Below, in pieces: positions 1-9,796 of a DNA stretch of 64,000 bases. Each line of letters begins with the position of its first letter. The first letter of the stretch is position 1. Below the pieces are notes generated by a model, which saw nothing but the letters and a program-made list of their open reading frames with translations, searched no databases and was not told the DNA's origin. Source of the stretch: Bartonella tribocorum CIP 105476 (GTDB lineage: Bacteria; Pseudomonadota; Alphaproteobacteria; Rhizobiales; Rhizobiaceae); assembly GCF_000196435.1 (NCBI RefSeq), contig NC_010161.1:1612001-1676000 (forward strand), read 5' to 3'. Both the position numbers and the translations under genes were made by a program.

Positions 1-20
1 CCCAATTGGGCTTTTCTATT
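1..20 (+). terminator. Partial intrinsic terminator of a gene left of the window
   Basis: The first bases are the right part of a palindrome CCCAATTGGG followed by CTTTTCTATTTT. This matches the right half of the AAGCCCAA/TTGGGCTT terminators seen after the kgtP copies near 61.0 and 62.9 kb. It probably ends a plus-strand gene outside the window. Confidence 0.5.
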
Positions 21-462
21 TTCATCTTCACCCATTCCAATAAAATTGGCATAGATGACTTATTCTAAACACAAAACCGGGCAAACCTGCAAAAACAGTC
101 TACCCGATCACAAGCAGAGAAGGCAATAGCCTTTTGCACTAGCATTTGCTTTTAATCTTTTTAACACCCGTTTGAATGATCTTCTGTTATCATATCCAAA
201 ACAAACGATCACTTTCACATCGGTTACGTTCGTGTTTAATAGCGAGAACGCAGCCATTCGTCAAGAACTAATGCAGAAGAAAGTTTTCAAAAATCAAAAT
301 AAATTAAATTTAAAAACTTTAAATCTGCTTTTATCGGAACCCTTGATAAATCAATTTACCATAGTAATATCACCCTATAAACAAAAAAAGCAACGATGCC
401 ACTGCAGTAAAACATTAATGCAGTAAATTAAATTGCATATTCAATATCAAATGATGAGCACC
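21..462. other. Spacer before xth with no supported gene
   Basis: I see no convincing gene here. An open frame of 84 codons at 172-426 opens with TTG, has no ribosome binding site and has a lysine/asparagine-rich composition that fits chance in AT-rich DNA. The xth promoter presumably lies in this stretch, but I cannot place it. Confidence 0.4.
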
Positions 463-1245
463 ATGAAAATAGCAACGTGGAATATTGCCGGAATAAAAGC
501 ACGACATGAAACATTGTATCAATGGCTACAGAAAAGTCAGCCAGACATAGTCTGCCTACAGGAAATTAAAAGCATTGATGAAAGTTTTCCACGTGATGCA
601 ATTGAAAATCTAGGATACCATATAGAAACACACGGACAAAAAAGTTTTAATGGCGTTGCGATTCTTTCTAAAAAAACACCCGATGAAGTGATCCGTCGAT
701 TACCAGGCAACGATAATGATGAACAAACACGTTATATCGAAGCCGTTTATTCAACAAACAAAGGTGTTGTACGTATTGCATCTCTCTATTTACCAAATGG
801 AAACCCTATTGAGAGTGAAAAATATTCCTATAAGATGGAATGGATGGAAAGATTATATGCACATACAAAGTCATTGCTTGCATATGAAGAGCCTCTTGTT
901 CTAGCCGGTGATTACAATGTCATTCCTACCCCGTTAGATGCAAAAAAACCTCAAGAATGGAATCAAGATGCCTTATTTCTTCAAAAAACAAGAAAAGCAT
1001 TCCAACGTATTCTTCATTTGGGTCTTTACGATGCTATCCGGAATGTCACCGATACACCCTCCTTCAGTTTTTGGGATTTCCAAGCTGGAGCATGGCCTAA
1101 AAATAATGGGATTCGCATTGATCATTTACTCTTATCACCAGAAGCGGTTGATCGCCTTATTTGTGCGCACAGTCAAACAGAAGTAAGGGGGTATCCAAAA
1201 CCATCTGATCATGTTCCTGTTTGGATTCATCTTAATATCAATTAA
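463..1245 (+). CDS. xth: Exodeoxyribonuclease III
   Basis: This 260-residue protein is an exonuclease III-type AP endonuclease of the EEP (endonuclease/exonuclease/phosphatase) fold. It cuts DNA 5' of abasic sites and removes 3' blocking groups in base excision repair. The family residues are visible: N7 in the TWN start, E34 in LQE, Y109, D150 and N152 in GDYN, D220 in RIDH, and D249-H250 in SDHVP near the C terminus. Length is normal for the family. The frame is open back to a TTG at 433 and has ATGs at 451 and 454. I chose 463 because the family begins MKIATWN, although no strong ribosome binding site marks any of these starts. It stands alone, 123 bases before an amino-acid importer operon. 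Confidence 0.93.
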   Translation: MKIATWNIAGIKARHETLYQWLQKSQPDIVCLQEIKSIDESFPRDAIENLGYHIETHGQKSFNGVAILSKKTPDEVIRRLPGNDNDEQTRYIEAVYSTNKGVVRIASLYLPNGNPIESEKYSYKMEWMERLYAHTKSLLAYEEPLVLAGDYNVIPTPLDAKKPQEWNQDALFLQKTRKAFQRILHLGLYDAIRNVTDTPSFSFWDFQAGAWPKNNGIRIDHLLLSPEAVDRLICAHSQTEVRGYPKPSDHVPVWIHLNIN

Positions 1246-1368
1246 GAAAGTACAGCCCTCTTTCATGAAATAACAAAAAAAATTCCACTTAAGAGAATAA
1301 CTATGCTACACCACGCAAACAGTATATCTTAAGTAACTAAAATAAAAAATAAATGAATGGAGGCATAA

Positions 1369-2274
1369 ATGAAGAAATCATTGTTAATGTTTATTGCAGC
1401 AGCAGCCATTGGGCTCACAAGTGGCGCGCATGCTGAAAACGATACGCTTGAAAAAATAAAACAAACAGGGGAAATCACTTTAGGTGTCCGTGAATCATCT
1501 GGTTTGGCCTACGCCCTTGGTAATAATAAATATGTAGGTTTTCATACAGAAATGGCAGAACATATCATTGATGATATCTCAAAAAAAATTGGTAAATCGA
1601 TTAAAATTCATTATCTTCCCATTACTTCTCAAAATAGAATTCCTCTCTTAAAAAACAAGACCTATGATTTTGAATGCGGCTCAACAACAAATGATATTGC
1701 CCGCAGCAAAGAAGCAGCATTTGCGTATACGACATACGTTGAAGAGGTTCGAATTGCTGTAAAGAAAAATTCTAACATTAAATCTCTTGATGATTTAAAT
1801 GGAAAAATAGTTGCAACAACCACCGGTACGACATCTGTTCAACTTATTCGTAAAAATAAACGTGCAAAAAATATTCACTTTAAGGTCGTCAAAGGAAAAG
1901 ATCACGGAGATAGTTTCTTATTACTCGAATCTGGTCGTGCCGATGCATTTGTTATGGATGCCTCAATTCTTGCTGGACATATTGCAAAATCAAAAAATCC
2001 ATCTGATTATGTCATTCTTGACACCGTACTTTCAGTCGAACCTATCGCCTGCATGCTTAGATTACATGACAAAAACTTTGAACAAGCCATTAACGATAGT
2101 ATCCTACATCAGATTAAAGACGAATCACTTGAAAAGCTTTATAATAAATGGTTTATGAAACCGATTCCGCCTGCTAATACTGTTATGAACCTTCCCTTAT
2201 CACAACAAACAAGATATGCTTGGAATCACCCAAACAATAAGCCGCGCGAAAGCTACACAGAAAAAGATTTATAG
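1369..2274 (+). CDS. gltI: Periplasmic glutamate/aspartate-type amino-acid binding protein (GltI-like)
   Basis: This 301-residue protein is a family 3 periplasmic solute-binding protein and the capture subunit of an ABC importer. Residues 1-22 form a signal peptide ending AHA with no lipobox cysteine, so the mature protein should be free in the periplasm. The LGVRESSG stretch and ATTTGTTS near residue 148 resemble the glutamate/aspartate (GltI) subgroup. A strong ribosome binding site (GGAGG) lies 7 bases before the ATG. It is first in a four-gene set with two permeases and an ATPase. A hairpin just after the stop probably keeps its expression above that of the membrane genes. Substrate specificity is inferred from subgroup resemblance. 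Confidence 0.85.
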   Translation: MKKSLLMFIAAAAIGLTSGAHAENDTLEKIKQTGEITLGVRESSGLAYALGNNKYVGFHTEMAEHIIDDISKKIGKSIKIHYLPITSQNRIPLLKNKTYDFECGSTTNDIARSKEAAFAYTTYVEEVRIAVKKNSNIKSLDDLNGKIVATTTGTTSVQLIRKNKRAKNIHFKVVKGKDHGDSFLLLESGRADAFVMDASILAGHIAKSKNPSDYVILDTVLSVEPIACMLRLHDKNFEQAINDSILHQIKDESLEKLYNKWFMKPIPPANTVMNLPLSQQTRYAWNHPNNKPRESYTEKDL

Positions 2275-2288
2275 AATTTAAAAAGAAG

Positions 2289-2319
2289 AACCACACTCTT
2301 TTAAAAATTGAGTGTGGTT
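2289..2319 (+). terminator. Intercistronic hairpin after gltI
   Basis: A perfect 10-bp stem (AACCACACTC with GAGTGTGGTT) encloses an 11-base A/T-rich loop and is followed by TATATTTTAGTT. It lies 15 bases after the gltI stop and 97 bases before the next start. It fits partial termination or 3' stabilisation of the binding-protein message. Confidence 0.7.
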
Positions 2320-2415
2320 TATATTTTAGTTCACTTTTTAATAAATTCTGCCTATGTAGATACGCTTGATTTATCGTCCTATTTGTGAATGACTAATTTG
2401 AGGGAATATCAATTA

Positions 2416-3168
2416 ATGGACTTTTCTTTCCTTTGTAGAGATGACCTTACTCAAACACTGGTAACAGGGTGCTTGGGCACTCCCGGCGTGAGTCATACCT
2501 ATTTAGATACACTTCTTGATGGCTTTAAAAATACGGTTATACTGTCCATCACTTCACTTATATTAGCGATATTTTGTGGTGTTATTATAGGAACAATGCG
2601 CACTTTACCTAAAACATCCATCATCAATTGTGTATGTCGCACTCTCGGTGCTCTTTGGGTGGAAATTATGCGTAACATTCCCCTCCTTGTACAGGTATTT
2701 TTATGGTATTTCGTTGTTCCTAAGATTTATCCACCAGCAATGAAATTTTCCCCCATTCTCTTAATAACATGCGCATTGGGATTCTTTACATCGGCACGCA
2801 TTGCAGAACAGGTTCGTTCAGGCATTGAAGCGATTTCATCAGGACAACGTTATGCTGCCATGGCAATGGGGTTTACAACTTATCAAAGTTATCGCTATAT
2901 TATATTACCGCGTGCTATCCGTGCAATTATGCCGCCGCTTACTTCAGAAGCAATGGGCATTGTGAAGAATTCATCTATAGCATTCGCTGTTTCAATCAAT
3001 GAACTCATGCAATTTCAATACCAAGCAATTGAAGAGATAAGTCATGTTTACGAAAACTATTTGCTTGTTACGATTCTTTATATTTTTATAGCCTTATGCG
3101 TATTCATTGTAATGACAGTCATTGAACAAATGCTCAAAATTCCTCATTTTCGAACAAAGGGAAATTGA
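2416..3168 (+). CDS. gltJ: Amino-acid ABC transporter permease (GltJ-like)
   Basis: This 250-residue inner-membrane protein is a polar amino-acid ABC permease of the BPD_transp_1/HisMQ type. It has about five hydrophobic segments. The EAA-type cytoplasmic loop that contacts the ATPase is visible around GIEAISSGQRYAAMAMG, followed by LPRAIRAIMPP. The frame opens at ATG 2389, but GAGGGA upstream of the second ATG favours 2416 (MDFSFLCRDD). The insert between the first two membrane segments (CLGTPGVSHTYLDTLLDG) is typical of the first permease in Glt-type systems. It probably pairs with the next gene as a heterodimer. Confidence 0.87.
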   Translation: MDFSFLCRDDLTQTLVTGCLGTPGVSHTYLDTLLDGFKNTVILSITSLILAIFCGVIIGTMRTLPKTSIINCVCRTLGALWVEIMRNIPLLVQVFLWYFVVPKIYPPAMKFSPILLITCALGFFTSARIAEQVRSGIEAISSGQRYAAMAMGFTTYQSYRYIILPRAIRAIMPPLTSEAMGIVKNSSIAFAVSINELMQFQYQAIEEISHVYENYLLVTILYIFIALCVFIVMTVIEQMLKIPHFRTKGN

Positions 3169-3170
3169 AT

Positions 3171-3887
3171 ATGATAAATTTCATAAGCTCTCAGTTTGGA
3201 CTTTATTTCCCTTTCAATTTTTCCGACTTTGATTTTTCCTTTTTTACCTTTGATGTATTTCGTTCTTACATTTTATCAGGTTTGCTCTTTAGCGTTTTTC
3301 TAACGCTTTTTGCCACAGTATTGGGATTTGTTTTCGGCACGCTTTTAGCAATGATGCGCCTTTCTTCCATAAAAATTCTTTCTTGGTTTGCAATCGTTTA
3401 TATAACAGCTATGCGTTCAATACCCCTTGTGATGGTTATCTTATGGTTTTTTGTGCTTCTGCCTTTTTTAACGGGGACATCCATCGGTGCCAATAAGTCT
3501 GCACTCATTACCTTTACCGCATTTGAAACGGCCTATTTTGCTGAAATTATGCGTGCTGGTATCAATTCAGTTCCGCAAGGACAAAAATATGCGGGGCAAG
3601 CTCTTGGGATGACCTATTGGCAAAGTATGTACATTGTCATTCTTCCTCAAGCCTTTAGAGATATGCTTCCTGTCTTTTTAACACAAGTCATTATCCTTTT
3701 TCAGGATACAACCCTTGTTTATGCCATCAGTGGTCATAGCCTTTTGAATGGTTTTGATATTGCTGCTAATAATTTTGGCGTAAAACAAGAAGCTTATATT
3801 TTAGCAGCTATTTTCTATTTTGTGATCTGTTTTATACTGTCACAAATCGTTTTATATTTACAAAAAAAAGTATCCATTATTCGCTAA
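3171..3887 (+). CDS. gltK: Amino-acid ABC transporter permease (GltK-like)
   Basis: This 238-residue protein is the second permease of the importer. It has about five membrane helices and an EAA loop ([18 protein letters not shown], then [10 protein letters not shown]). An in-frame TTG lies at 3165, but an AAGGGA ribosome binding site sits nine bases before the ATG at 3171. That ATG follows the gltJ stop by two bases, so the two genes are tightly coupled. The protein starts with a phenylalanine-rich stretch before the first membrane helix. Family assignment is firm; the substrate follows from the operon. Confidence 0.87.
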   Translation: MINFISSQFGLYFPFNFSDFDFSFFTFDVFRSYILSGLLFSVFLTLFATVLGFVFGTLLAMMRLSSIKILSWFAIVYITAMRSIPLVMVILWFFVLLPFLTGTSIGANKSALITFTAFETAYFAEIMRAGINSVPQGQKYAGQALGMTYWQSMYIVILPQAFRDMLPVFLTQVIILFQDTTLVYAISGHSLLNGFDIAANNFGVKQEAYILAAIFYFVICFILSQIVLYLQKKVSIIR

Positions 3888-3898
3888 CAGGAAAAAAA

Positions 3899-4645
3899 AT
3901 GTCTACACATATGATCGAAATAAAAAATGTTTCTAATTGGTATGGCGAAATTAACGTTCTTAAAAATTGTACAACCAATATTAACAAAGGAGAAGTGGTT
4001 GTAGTTTGTGGACCATCAGGCTCAGGAAAGTCAACACTCATTAAAACGATTAACGCTCTCGTCCCTTTTCAAAAAGGCGAAATTTGGATTAATGGAACAC
4101 CAGTTCATTCAAAGAAAACGAATCTGCCTAAATTACGCAGCCACGTAGGAATGGTATTTCAGCACTTCGAACTTTTTCCCCATTTATCGGTCACAGAAAA
4201 TTTGACAATTGCACAAATTAAAGTCCTAAAACGAAGCAAAAAAGAAGCACTTGAACGGGGTTTGTTATATCTTGAGCGTGTTGGACTCATTGAACATAAA
4301 GACAAATATCCGGGTCAACTTTCTGGCGGGCAACAGCAACGTGTTGCTATTGCCCGTGCTTTAACGATGGACCCACTCGTCATGCTCTTTGATGAACCAA
4401 CCTCTGCTTTAGACCCTGAAATGGTAGGTGAAGTACTCGATGTCATGATCAGCTTAGCCGAAGAAGGGATGACAATGATGTGTGTGACGCATGAAATGGG
4501 TTTTGCACAAAAAGTCTCTGGGCGTGTTATTTTCATGGATCAAGGAACAATTCTTGAAGACTGTTCATCTCAAGAGTTCTTTTCTAATCCGCAAGAAAGA
4601 ACACCAAGAACGCAAGAATTTTTGTCTAAAATCTTAAGTCATTAG
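3899..4645 (+). CDS. gltL: Amino-acid ABC transporter ATPase (GltL-like)
   Basis: This 248-residue cytoplasmic ATPase powers the importer. Walker A is GPSGSGKST (38-46), the Q-loop lies in [10 protein letters not shown] (about 87-96), the signature is LSGGQQQR (141-148), Walker B is VMLFDEP (161-167), and the switch histidine is in CVTHEMGFA. The FPHL(S/T)V pattern is typical of polar amino-acid importers. It starts 11 bases after gltK with a weak AACAGG ribosome binding site and is last in the operon. It converges with the exoR-like gene, and I see no strong terminator in the 104 bases between them. Confidence 0.92.
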   Translation: MSTHMIEIKNVSNWYGEINVLKNCTTNINKGEVVVVCGPSGSGKSTLIKTINALVPFQKGEIWINGTPVHSKKTNLPKLRSHVGMVFQHFELFPHLSVTENLTIAQIKVLKRSKKEALERGLLYLERVGLIEHKDKYPGQLSGGQQQRVAIARALTMDPLVMLFDEPTSALDPEMVGEVLDVMISLAEEGMTMMCVTHEMGFAQKVSGRVIFMDQGTILEDCSSQEFFSNPQERTPRTQEFLSKILSH

Positions 4646-4749
4646 CCATTATATCATCATAAAAAGCCATCTCTACTGTAAACTTGGACACAAGAAAGGA
4701 GAGTTTAATAACAGATGAGAGAATGTGAAAAAATATTACAATCAGATCG

Positions 4750-5541
4750 TTAAAAGTTCTTATATTTTAGAATATCAGCAACCAGTGAAATTGCTGTACG
4801 TCTTTCAAATTCATCACAAAGAGAAAAAGCCTGCTCTTGCAAAGGGCGAATCCAATTTCTATCCTTTACGTTCGCTTTTTCATAAGCAGCAGTTAGCATT
4901 GCCGTACCGCGAATGATTTTTCCTTCTTTAAGCAGCATATTTCCGAGCATCGCTTGAGCAGAAGGATTTCCTTTTTTTGCAGAAAGTTGAAACCATCGTG
5001 CTGCTTGTATAAGATTCTTCTCCCTTCCCTCTCCCTTTAAAAATATTTTTCCTAAATGATACTGAGCTTTAGGATTTCCGTAATTCACCGCAGCCTGCAT
5101 ATAAAGACGAGCCGCATAAGAAGGATTAGGTTTCACATGTGATTGAGGAATACCTTTTTTTATATACTGAGCAAGCTTAACCAATGCATCAGAAACATAA
5201 CTTTCATCCTCTGAGCCAAGATCAGCACCTTTTTCAACGATATATGCAAAAAAATGATAAGCCTTGTAATCATCTTTAGGAACACCATCACCGTTTGCGT
5301 AGATAGAACCAAGTTTCCAATTCGCACCAATATAGCCCCTCTTAGCGGCACAACGTAGCGCTGAAAGTGCCTGATTTATCTGCCCATTTTTATAAGCAGA
5401 CATGCCACGTTTCAAAAAATAAAACGAACCATCATGCACTTCCTGCAAGCTATTAACATCTATTGTATAAACAGTCGAAAAAAATCCCCCTAAAGTCACA
5501 ACAATCGTAGCTTTTTTCCATATCTGAAATCTCTTGACCAT
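4750..5541 (-). CDS. exoR: ExoR-like periplasmic Sel1-repeat regulator
   Basis: The 263-residue product has an N-terminal hydrophobic segment (about 10-26), consistent with export. It then has Sel1/TPR-like repeats at about 57-95, 141-177 and 178-213, showing GxAxxxLGxxY-type helices (NWKLGSIYANGDGV, QYHLGKIFLKGEG, QAMLGNMLLKEG). Length, repeat layout and the C-terminal helix after NWIRPL resemble rhizobial ExoR, the periplasmic inhibitor of the ExoS/ChvG sensor kinase. An ATG at 5556 is in frame, but GAGAGGGGGAA directly before ATG 5541 favours the latter. The gene is monocistronic, convergent with gltL and preceded by a long AT-rich spacer. ExoR identity is recalled similarity; another secreted Sel1 protein is the alternative. 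Confidence 0.62.
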   Translation of the reverse strand: MVKRFQIWKKATIVVTLGGFFSTVYTIDVNSLQEVHDGSFYFLKRGMSAYKNGQINQALSALRCAAKRGYIGANWKLGSIYANGDGVPKDDYKAYHFFAYIVEKGADLGSEDESYVSDALVKLAQYIKKGIPQSHVKPNPSYAARLYMQAAVNYGNPKAQYHLGKIFLKGEGREKNLIQAARWFQLSAKKGNPSAQAMLGNMLLKEGKIIRGTAMLTAAYEKANVKDRNWIRPLQEQAFSLCDEFERRTAISLVADILKYKNF

Positions 5542-6928
5542 TTCCCCCTCTCTCAATATTAATGTTCTATCTGTTACAAATTTCTTTATAGATCTGTAAA
5601 CTCTTCTTTTTAGTAAGAAATACGAGAGATTTTAAAATAAAATTTTTAAAAGAAAAGACAAATAAATGAAATTTATCAAAAATATTCAATAAAATTAATC
5701 GTTCATTTTTATATACAACAATTTGATTTTTAAATACAAATCATCACTCTATATTTTGTAACACATCCGTTAACGTTATAGGATTGTGTTGTCTTTAAAA
5801 TTTATATGAATGAGTAAAAATCGTTCAATAACACAACCTGCGCTTTGAATAGAATTTCGAGAATGGGGAGAATATATGATGAATTGTAAACATTTAAGTA
5901 CAAAAAATAACATGAAAGATGGATAAATATAATGATGATCGTTATCTTATAACTTCACGACTGTCTCTCCAGTTGAAAGATGAAGTTTCTCACTCCCATC
6001 AATCGGTAAAAAATCTGGTTTTTTCGGTAGATTCTAACTGCTGTTCACTTTATATGCTTTGCTTCATAGATAAAATATTGATTGATAAAGATAAATTATC
6101 ATTTTCAATTTGAATCATACCCTTCACTACAGGAGGATTCCTTCCCCCTATCATATTGAAGCAATGAAAATCACTTGCGCATAAACAATAAGCAGGGTTT
6201 GCGGATGAGCTTAAAAGAGCATTTAAAACGCCTCTAATAAATACATTCAAATACAAGAGCCATCACAAAGAAACTATAATGACCTTACCCGCTAGTACCT
6301 TTATACGCTCTACAAATAAAATCCCCCCTAAATATTCACCGCTACATATAAAAAATACCACATGTAAAAATTTTATATGCCTTATTGCCCTAAATGATGG
6401 TGTTTCACAGCAATAAGGTAACATATTGATTGATAAAGATAATATACTGTTTTGCTTATTGAACGAGCCCCCCGGATATCGTAAGATTCTCTCATTCCAA
6501 ACCTGTTCCATGTTGAATCAATCAAAATCATACACTTTCACGTTACAAGCAGGGAGAACCGTATGGAGTGAAACTGTGTAAGGAAGGACTAAAAACACCA
6601 ATTGAACCGTTTTAAGTGCCAAAGGCTATCCCCCCACAACATTGGGCCGCTGTCAAGTGTGTAATGACGCCAACTGGTTACTTCACAAGTGCAAAGATGG
6701 GGAAACTCAATGAATTTGCCATTATATCATTCACAGGCGCCAGCGCAAAATGAGCTTAAGTACCTTAAGAGGTGTCTCTTTAATGATGAACATAGAAACG
6801 GTGCCTCCCCAGTAGAGATTTCATGATCGCATTCACCAAAGATGAACAAAAGAAAAAGTTTTCTTAAAAAAAAATCGATACCAGCCGTAATGCACTGAAA
6901 TCACCCATCTAAAAATAAGAAGTTAGGT
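5542..6928. other. Long spacer with repeat copies and remnants
   Basis: This 1.4 kb stretch has no supported gene. It holds a partial (6064-6112) and a fuller (6423-6640) copy of dispersed repeat family 1. Beyond the fuller copy, a stretch is open in one plus-strand frame to about 6752 (MTPTGYFTSAKMGKLNEF). It has no start or ribosome binding site and may be the tail of a decayed gene. The first 300 bases upstream of the exoR-like gene are very AT-rich and probably hold its promoter. Confidence 0.5.
6423..6640 (+). repeat. Dispersed repeat family 1, copy B
   Basis: This is about 220 bp related to stretches at 29103-29330 and 58740-58965. Shared blocks, in order, are ACATATTGATTGATAAAGAT, TAAGATTCTCTCATTCCAAA, TGTTGAATCAATCAAAA, TTACAAGCAGGGAGAACCGT and GGAAGGACTAAAAA. 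A partial copy of only the 5' block lies at 6064-6112. Here the ATG that follows AAGGACTAAAA in the other copies is changed to ACACC. The element lies between genes and carries no transposase. Confidence 0.7.
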
Positions 6929-9652
6929 TCAGCCCAACCGCTCTAAAGCAACAGATATTTTTTTCTGCGCCGCACGCAATTCTACAACCCTATTTTGTTC
7001 ATTTTCAACAATTTCTGCTTTCGCATTCTCTATAAATTTGGGATTATTTAACTTAAGCGATATTTTTTCAATATCTTGTTCAATTTTACGAACCTCCTTC
7101 CTCAAACGAACACGTTCAGCCTCCAAATCAATCAACTGTCCTAATGGCAAACAAAAAACAGCCTCTCCCAAAATCATTTGTGCTGATACTTCCGGAGCTT
7201 TATCAGAGAAATCAATGACTTCAATACGCGCTAACTTTTTAAGAAGTGCATCATAACGCTGAACACGCTCTCGCGTCACTTCCCCTCCTTCGACAACAAC
7301 AAGAGGTGCTCGTGTAGCTGCTGGAATATTCATTTCAAAACGTACAGACCGAATCCCCGTGACCACATCAATAAGCCAATTAATATCAGCAGCAGCAGCC
7401 TCATCGATCAATGTTTCCTCTGGCCATTTTGTCAATGCGAGCATATCCTCACGCTTGATCTCTTGCGTTTCTGTAAGAGACCACAGCTCTTCTGTCATAT
7501 GAGGCATAAAGGGATGAAGCAGTTTATAAACTTCATCTAAAACCCAAGCAGTACAAGCTTGAGCCTCACTTTTAGCATCTTCATTTTCACCCTGAAAAAT
7601 GGGTTTGAGAAGTTCCAAATACCAATCACAGAATGTATTCCAAATGAAACGGTAAAGTGTGGCTGCAGACTCATTAAACTTATAATGCTCAATACCGGCC
7701 GTCACTGCTGAAATCGTTTTAGAGAGCTCTGTTAAAATCCAACGATTAAGTGCCAGCTTTGCTTGTCCTGGCTTAAAAGTTGGATCATGCCTCACTCCAT
7801 TCATCTGTGCAAAGCGAGTAGCATTCCATAATTTCGTAGCAAAATTACGATAACCAGCAATGCGGGAAGTGTCCAGTTTTACATCACGACCTTGCGCTGC
7901 CATAATAGCCAAAGTAAAACGAAGAGCATCAGCGCTATATTGATCAATAAGCTCTAAGGGATCAATAATATTTCCCTTTGATTTTGACATCTTTGCGCCC
8001 TTTTGATCTCGAACAAGAGCGTGCACATAAACCGTTGGGAAAGGAACTTCACCCATAAAATGAAGCCCCATCATCATCATACGAGCAACCCAGAAAAAAA
8101 TAATATCAAATCCTGTCACGGATAAAGAGGTTGGATAAAAAGTAGATAATTCAGTTGTTTTATCTGGCCACCCTAATGTTGAGAAAGGCCAAAGAGCTGA
8201 TGAAAACCAAGTATCTAAGACATCTGCATCACGGATTAATTCAACCATCTCACCGTAATGAGAAAAAGCCGAATCTAAAGCCTCTTTTTCACTTTTTTCA
8301 ACAAAAACTGTTCCATCAGGACCATACCAAGCAGGAATCTGATGTCCCCACCATAATTGGCGAGAAATGCACCAAGGTTGAATATTTTGCATCCAATTGA
8401 AGTAGGTCTTTTTCCAGTTATCGGGAACAAACTGCGTTTTCCCTTGTTGAACAGCTTCTATCGCTGGCTTTGCTAATTCAGCAGCATGAACATACCATTG
8501 ATCTGTCAAAAAAGGTTCAATAGGCACACCACTGCGATCTCCATGAGGAACCATATGAGAATGATCATCAACTGAAGCTAAATACCCTTGTTCTTCCATC
8601 AAAGAAATAATCTTCTGCCGTGCAACAAAACGATCAGCTTTATCGAGATTTTCGACTAATATTTTTAGTTCATCTGATAAAACTAAACCATCAAAAAACG
8701 CTTCATTTTCACAGAGAAAAATCTCGGCTTTTGAGGTAAAAATATTGATTAAGCGTAAACCATTACGCTGCCCTACTTCAAAGTCATTAAAGTCATGGGC
8801 TGGTGTGATTTTTACAGCTCCACTTCCAGCCTCAGGATCAGCATGTGTATCACCAACAATCAACAACCGGCGACCAACAAGCGGCAAAAGAGCATTTTTA
8901 CCTATAAGATGTTTATAACGTTCATCTTCAGGATTAACAGCAATTCCTGTATCACCAAGCATTGTTTCTGGTCGTGTTGTTGCCACTGTTATAAAAGTTG
9001 TCGCATCATTTGGATCAAAACTCTTACCCTCAAGTGGATATCTAAAGTGCCACAAATGCCCTTGAACTTCTTTTTGTTCAACTTCAAGATCCGAAATCGC
9101 CGTCAACAATTTAGGATCCCAATTGACGAGGCGCTTATCTCTATATATCAATCCTTGTTTATAAAGCGTCACAAAAACTTCACGGACAGCCTGCGATAAC
9201 CCCTCATCCATTGTAAACCGCTCACGCGACCAATCACATGAAACGCCAAGGCGGCGCAACTGGTTTGCAATAATGCCTCCCGTTTCATGACGCCACTCCC
9301 AAATACGCTCGATAAACTTTTCTCTCCCCATTTCTTGACGCGTTGGCTCTTGGCGTTCTGCAAGTTGACGCTCTACAACCATTTGTGTAGCAATCCCAGC
9401 ATGATCCATACCAGGCTGCCACAACACATTTCTGCCACGCATCCGCTGAAATCTAACCATTATATCTTGAATTGTCGTATTGAGCGCATGCCCCATATGA
9501 AGTGAGCCCGTAACATTAGGAGGTGGAAGCATAACGCAAAAAGGCTCTGCACCACTTTTAGAGCCCGTTCCCGCTTTAAAAGCCCCACGAGCCTCCCATC
9601 TCTTTGCAACCCGTTGCTCTATGGAAGCAGCATCATAGTTTTTTTCTAACAT
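6929..9652 (-). CDS. valS: Valine--tRNA ligase
   Basis: This 907-residue class I synthetase charges tRNA-Val. The HIGH-type motif is in GSLHMGHAL (about 49-57), the tryptophan-rich catalytic region lies in NIQPWCISRQLWWGHQIPAW, and KMSKS is at 554-558. A CP1 editing domain lies between roughly residues 190 and 350. The C-terminal tRNA-binding coiled coil is visible as a charged heptad-like stretch over the last 65 residues. The frame is open to 9691, but I chose the ATG at 9652 because family members begin near LEKNYDAASIE; the ribosome binding site is weak. The next gene upstream, 144 bases away on the same strand, is the popZ-like gene. Confidence 0.95.
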   Translation of the reverse strand: MLEKNYDAASIEQRVAKRWEARGAFKAGTGSKSGAEPFCVMLPPPNVTGSLHMGHALNTTIQDIMVRFQRMRGRNVLWQPGMDHAGIATQMVVERQLAERQEPTRQEMGREKFIERIWEWRHETGGIIANQLRRLGVSCDWSRERFTMDEGLSQAVREVFVTLYKQGLIYRDKRLVNWDPKLLTAISDLEVEQKEVQGHLWHFRYPLEGKSFDPNDATTFITVATTRPETMLGDTGIAVNPEDERYKHLIGKNALLPLVGRRLLIVGDTHADPEAGSGAVKITPAHDFNDFEVGQRNGLRLINIFTSKAEIFLCENEAFFDGLVLSDELKILVENLDKADRFVARQKIISLMEEQGYLASVDDHSHMVPHGDRSGVPIEPFLTDQWYVHAAELAKPAIEAVQQGKTQFVPDNWKKTYFNWMQNIQPWCISRQLWWGHQIPAWYGPDGTVFVEKSEKEALDSAFSHYGEMVELIRDADVLDTWFSSALWPFSTLGWPDKTTELSTFYPTSLSVTGFDIIFFWVARMMMMGLHFMGEVPFPTVYVHALVRDQKGAKMSKSKGNIIDPLELIDQYSADALRFTLAIMAAQGRDVKLDTSRIAGYRNFATKLWNATRFAQMNGVRHDPTFKPGQAKLALNRWILTELSKTISAVTAGIEHYKFNESAATLYRFIWNTFCDWYLELLKPIFQGENEDAKSEAQACTAWVLDEVYKLLHPFMPHMTEELWSLTETQEIKREDMLALTKWPEETLIDEAAAADINWLIDVVTGIRSVRFEMNIPAATRAPLVVVEGGEVTRERVQRYDALLKKLARIEVIDFSDKAPEVSAQMILGEAVFCLPLGQLIDLEAERVRLRKEVRKIEQDIEKISLKLNNPKFIENAKAEIVENEQNRVVELRAAQKKISVALERLG

Positions 9653-9796
9653 TCTATCCATCCATAACGCCGCTGAAAAACACAATAACAATATATGACC
9701 AAAACATGATCAGAATCTTGCAAACCCCACTCAATCGAGAGACAGCAAAATCTCAAACGAAGTCTCATAAAATAAAAAACATGTAAATAATTAAGA

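Noticed and set aside
172..426. 84-codon open frame before xth
   Set aside because: It opens with TTG, has no ribosome binding site and no recognisable family; its composition fits chance in AT-rich sequence.
6050..6511. Minus-strand frames across the repeat copies near 6.1-6.5 kb
   Set aside because: They are not conserved between repeat copies and have no start signals.
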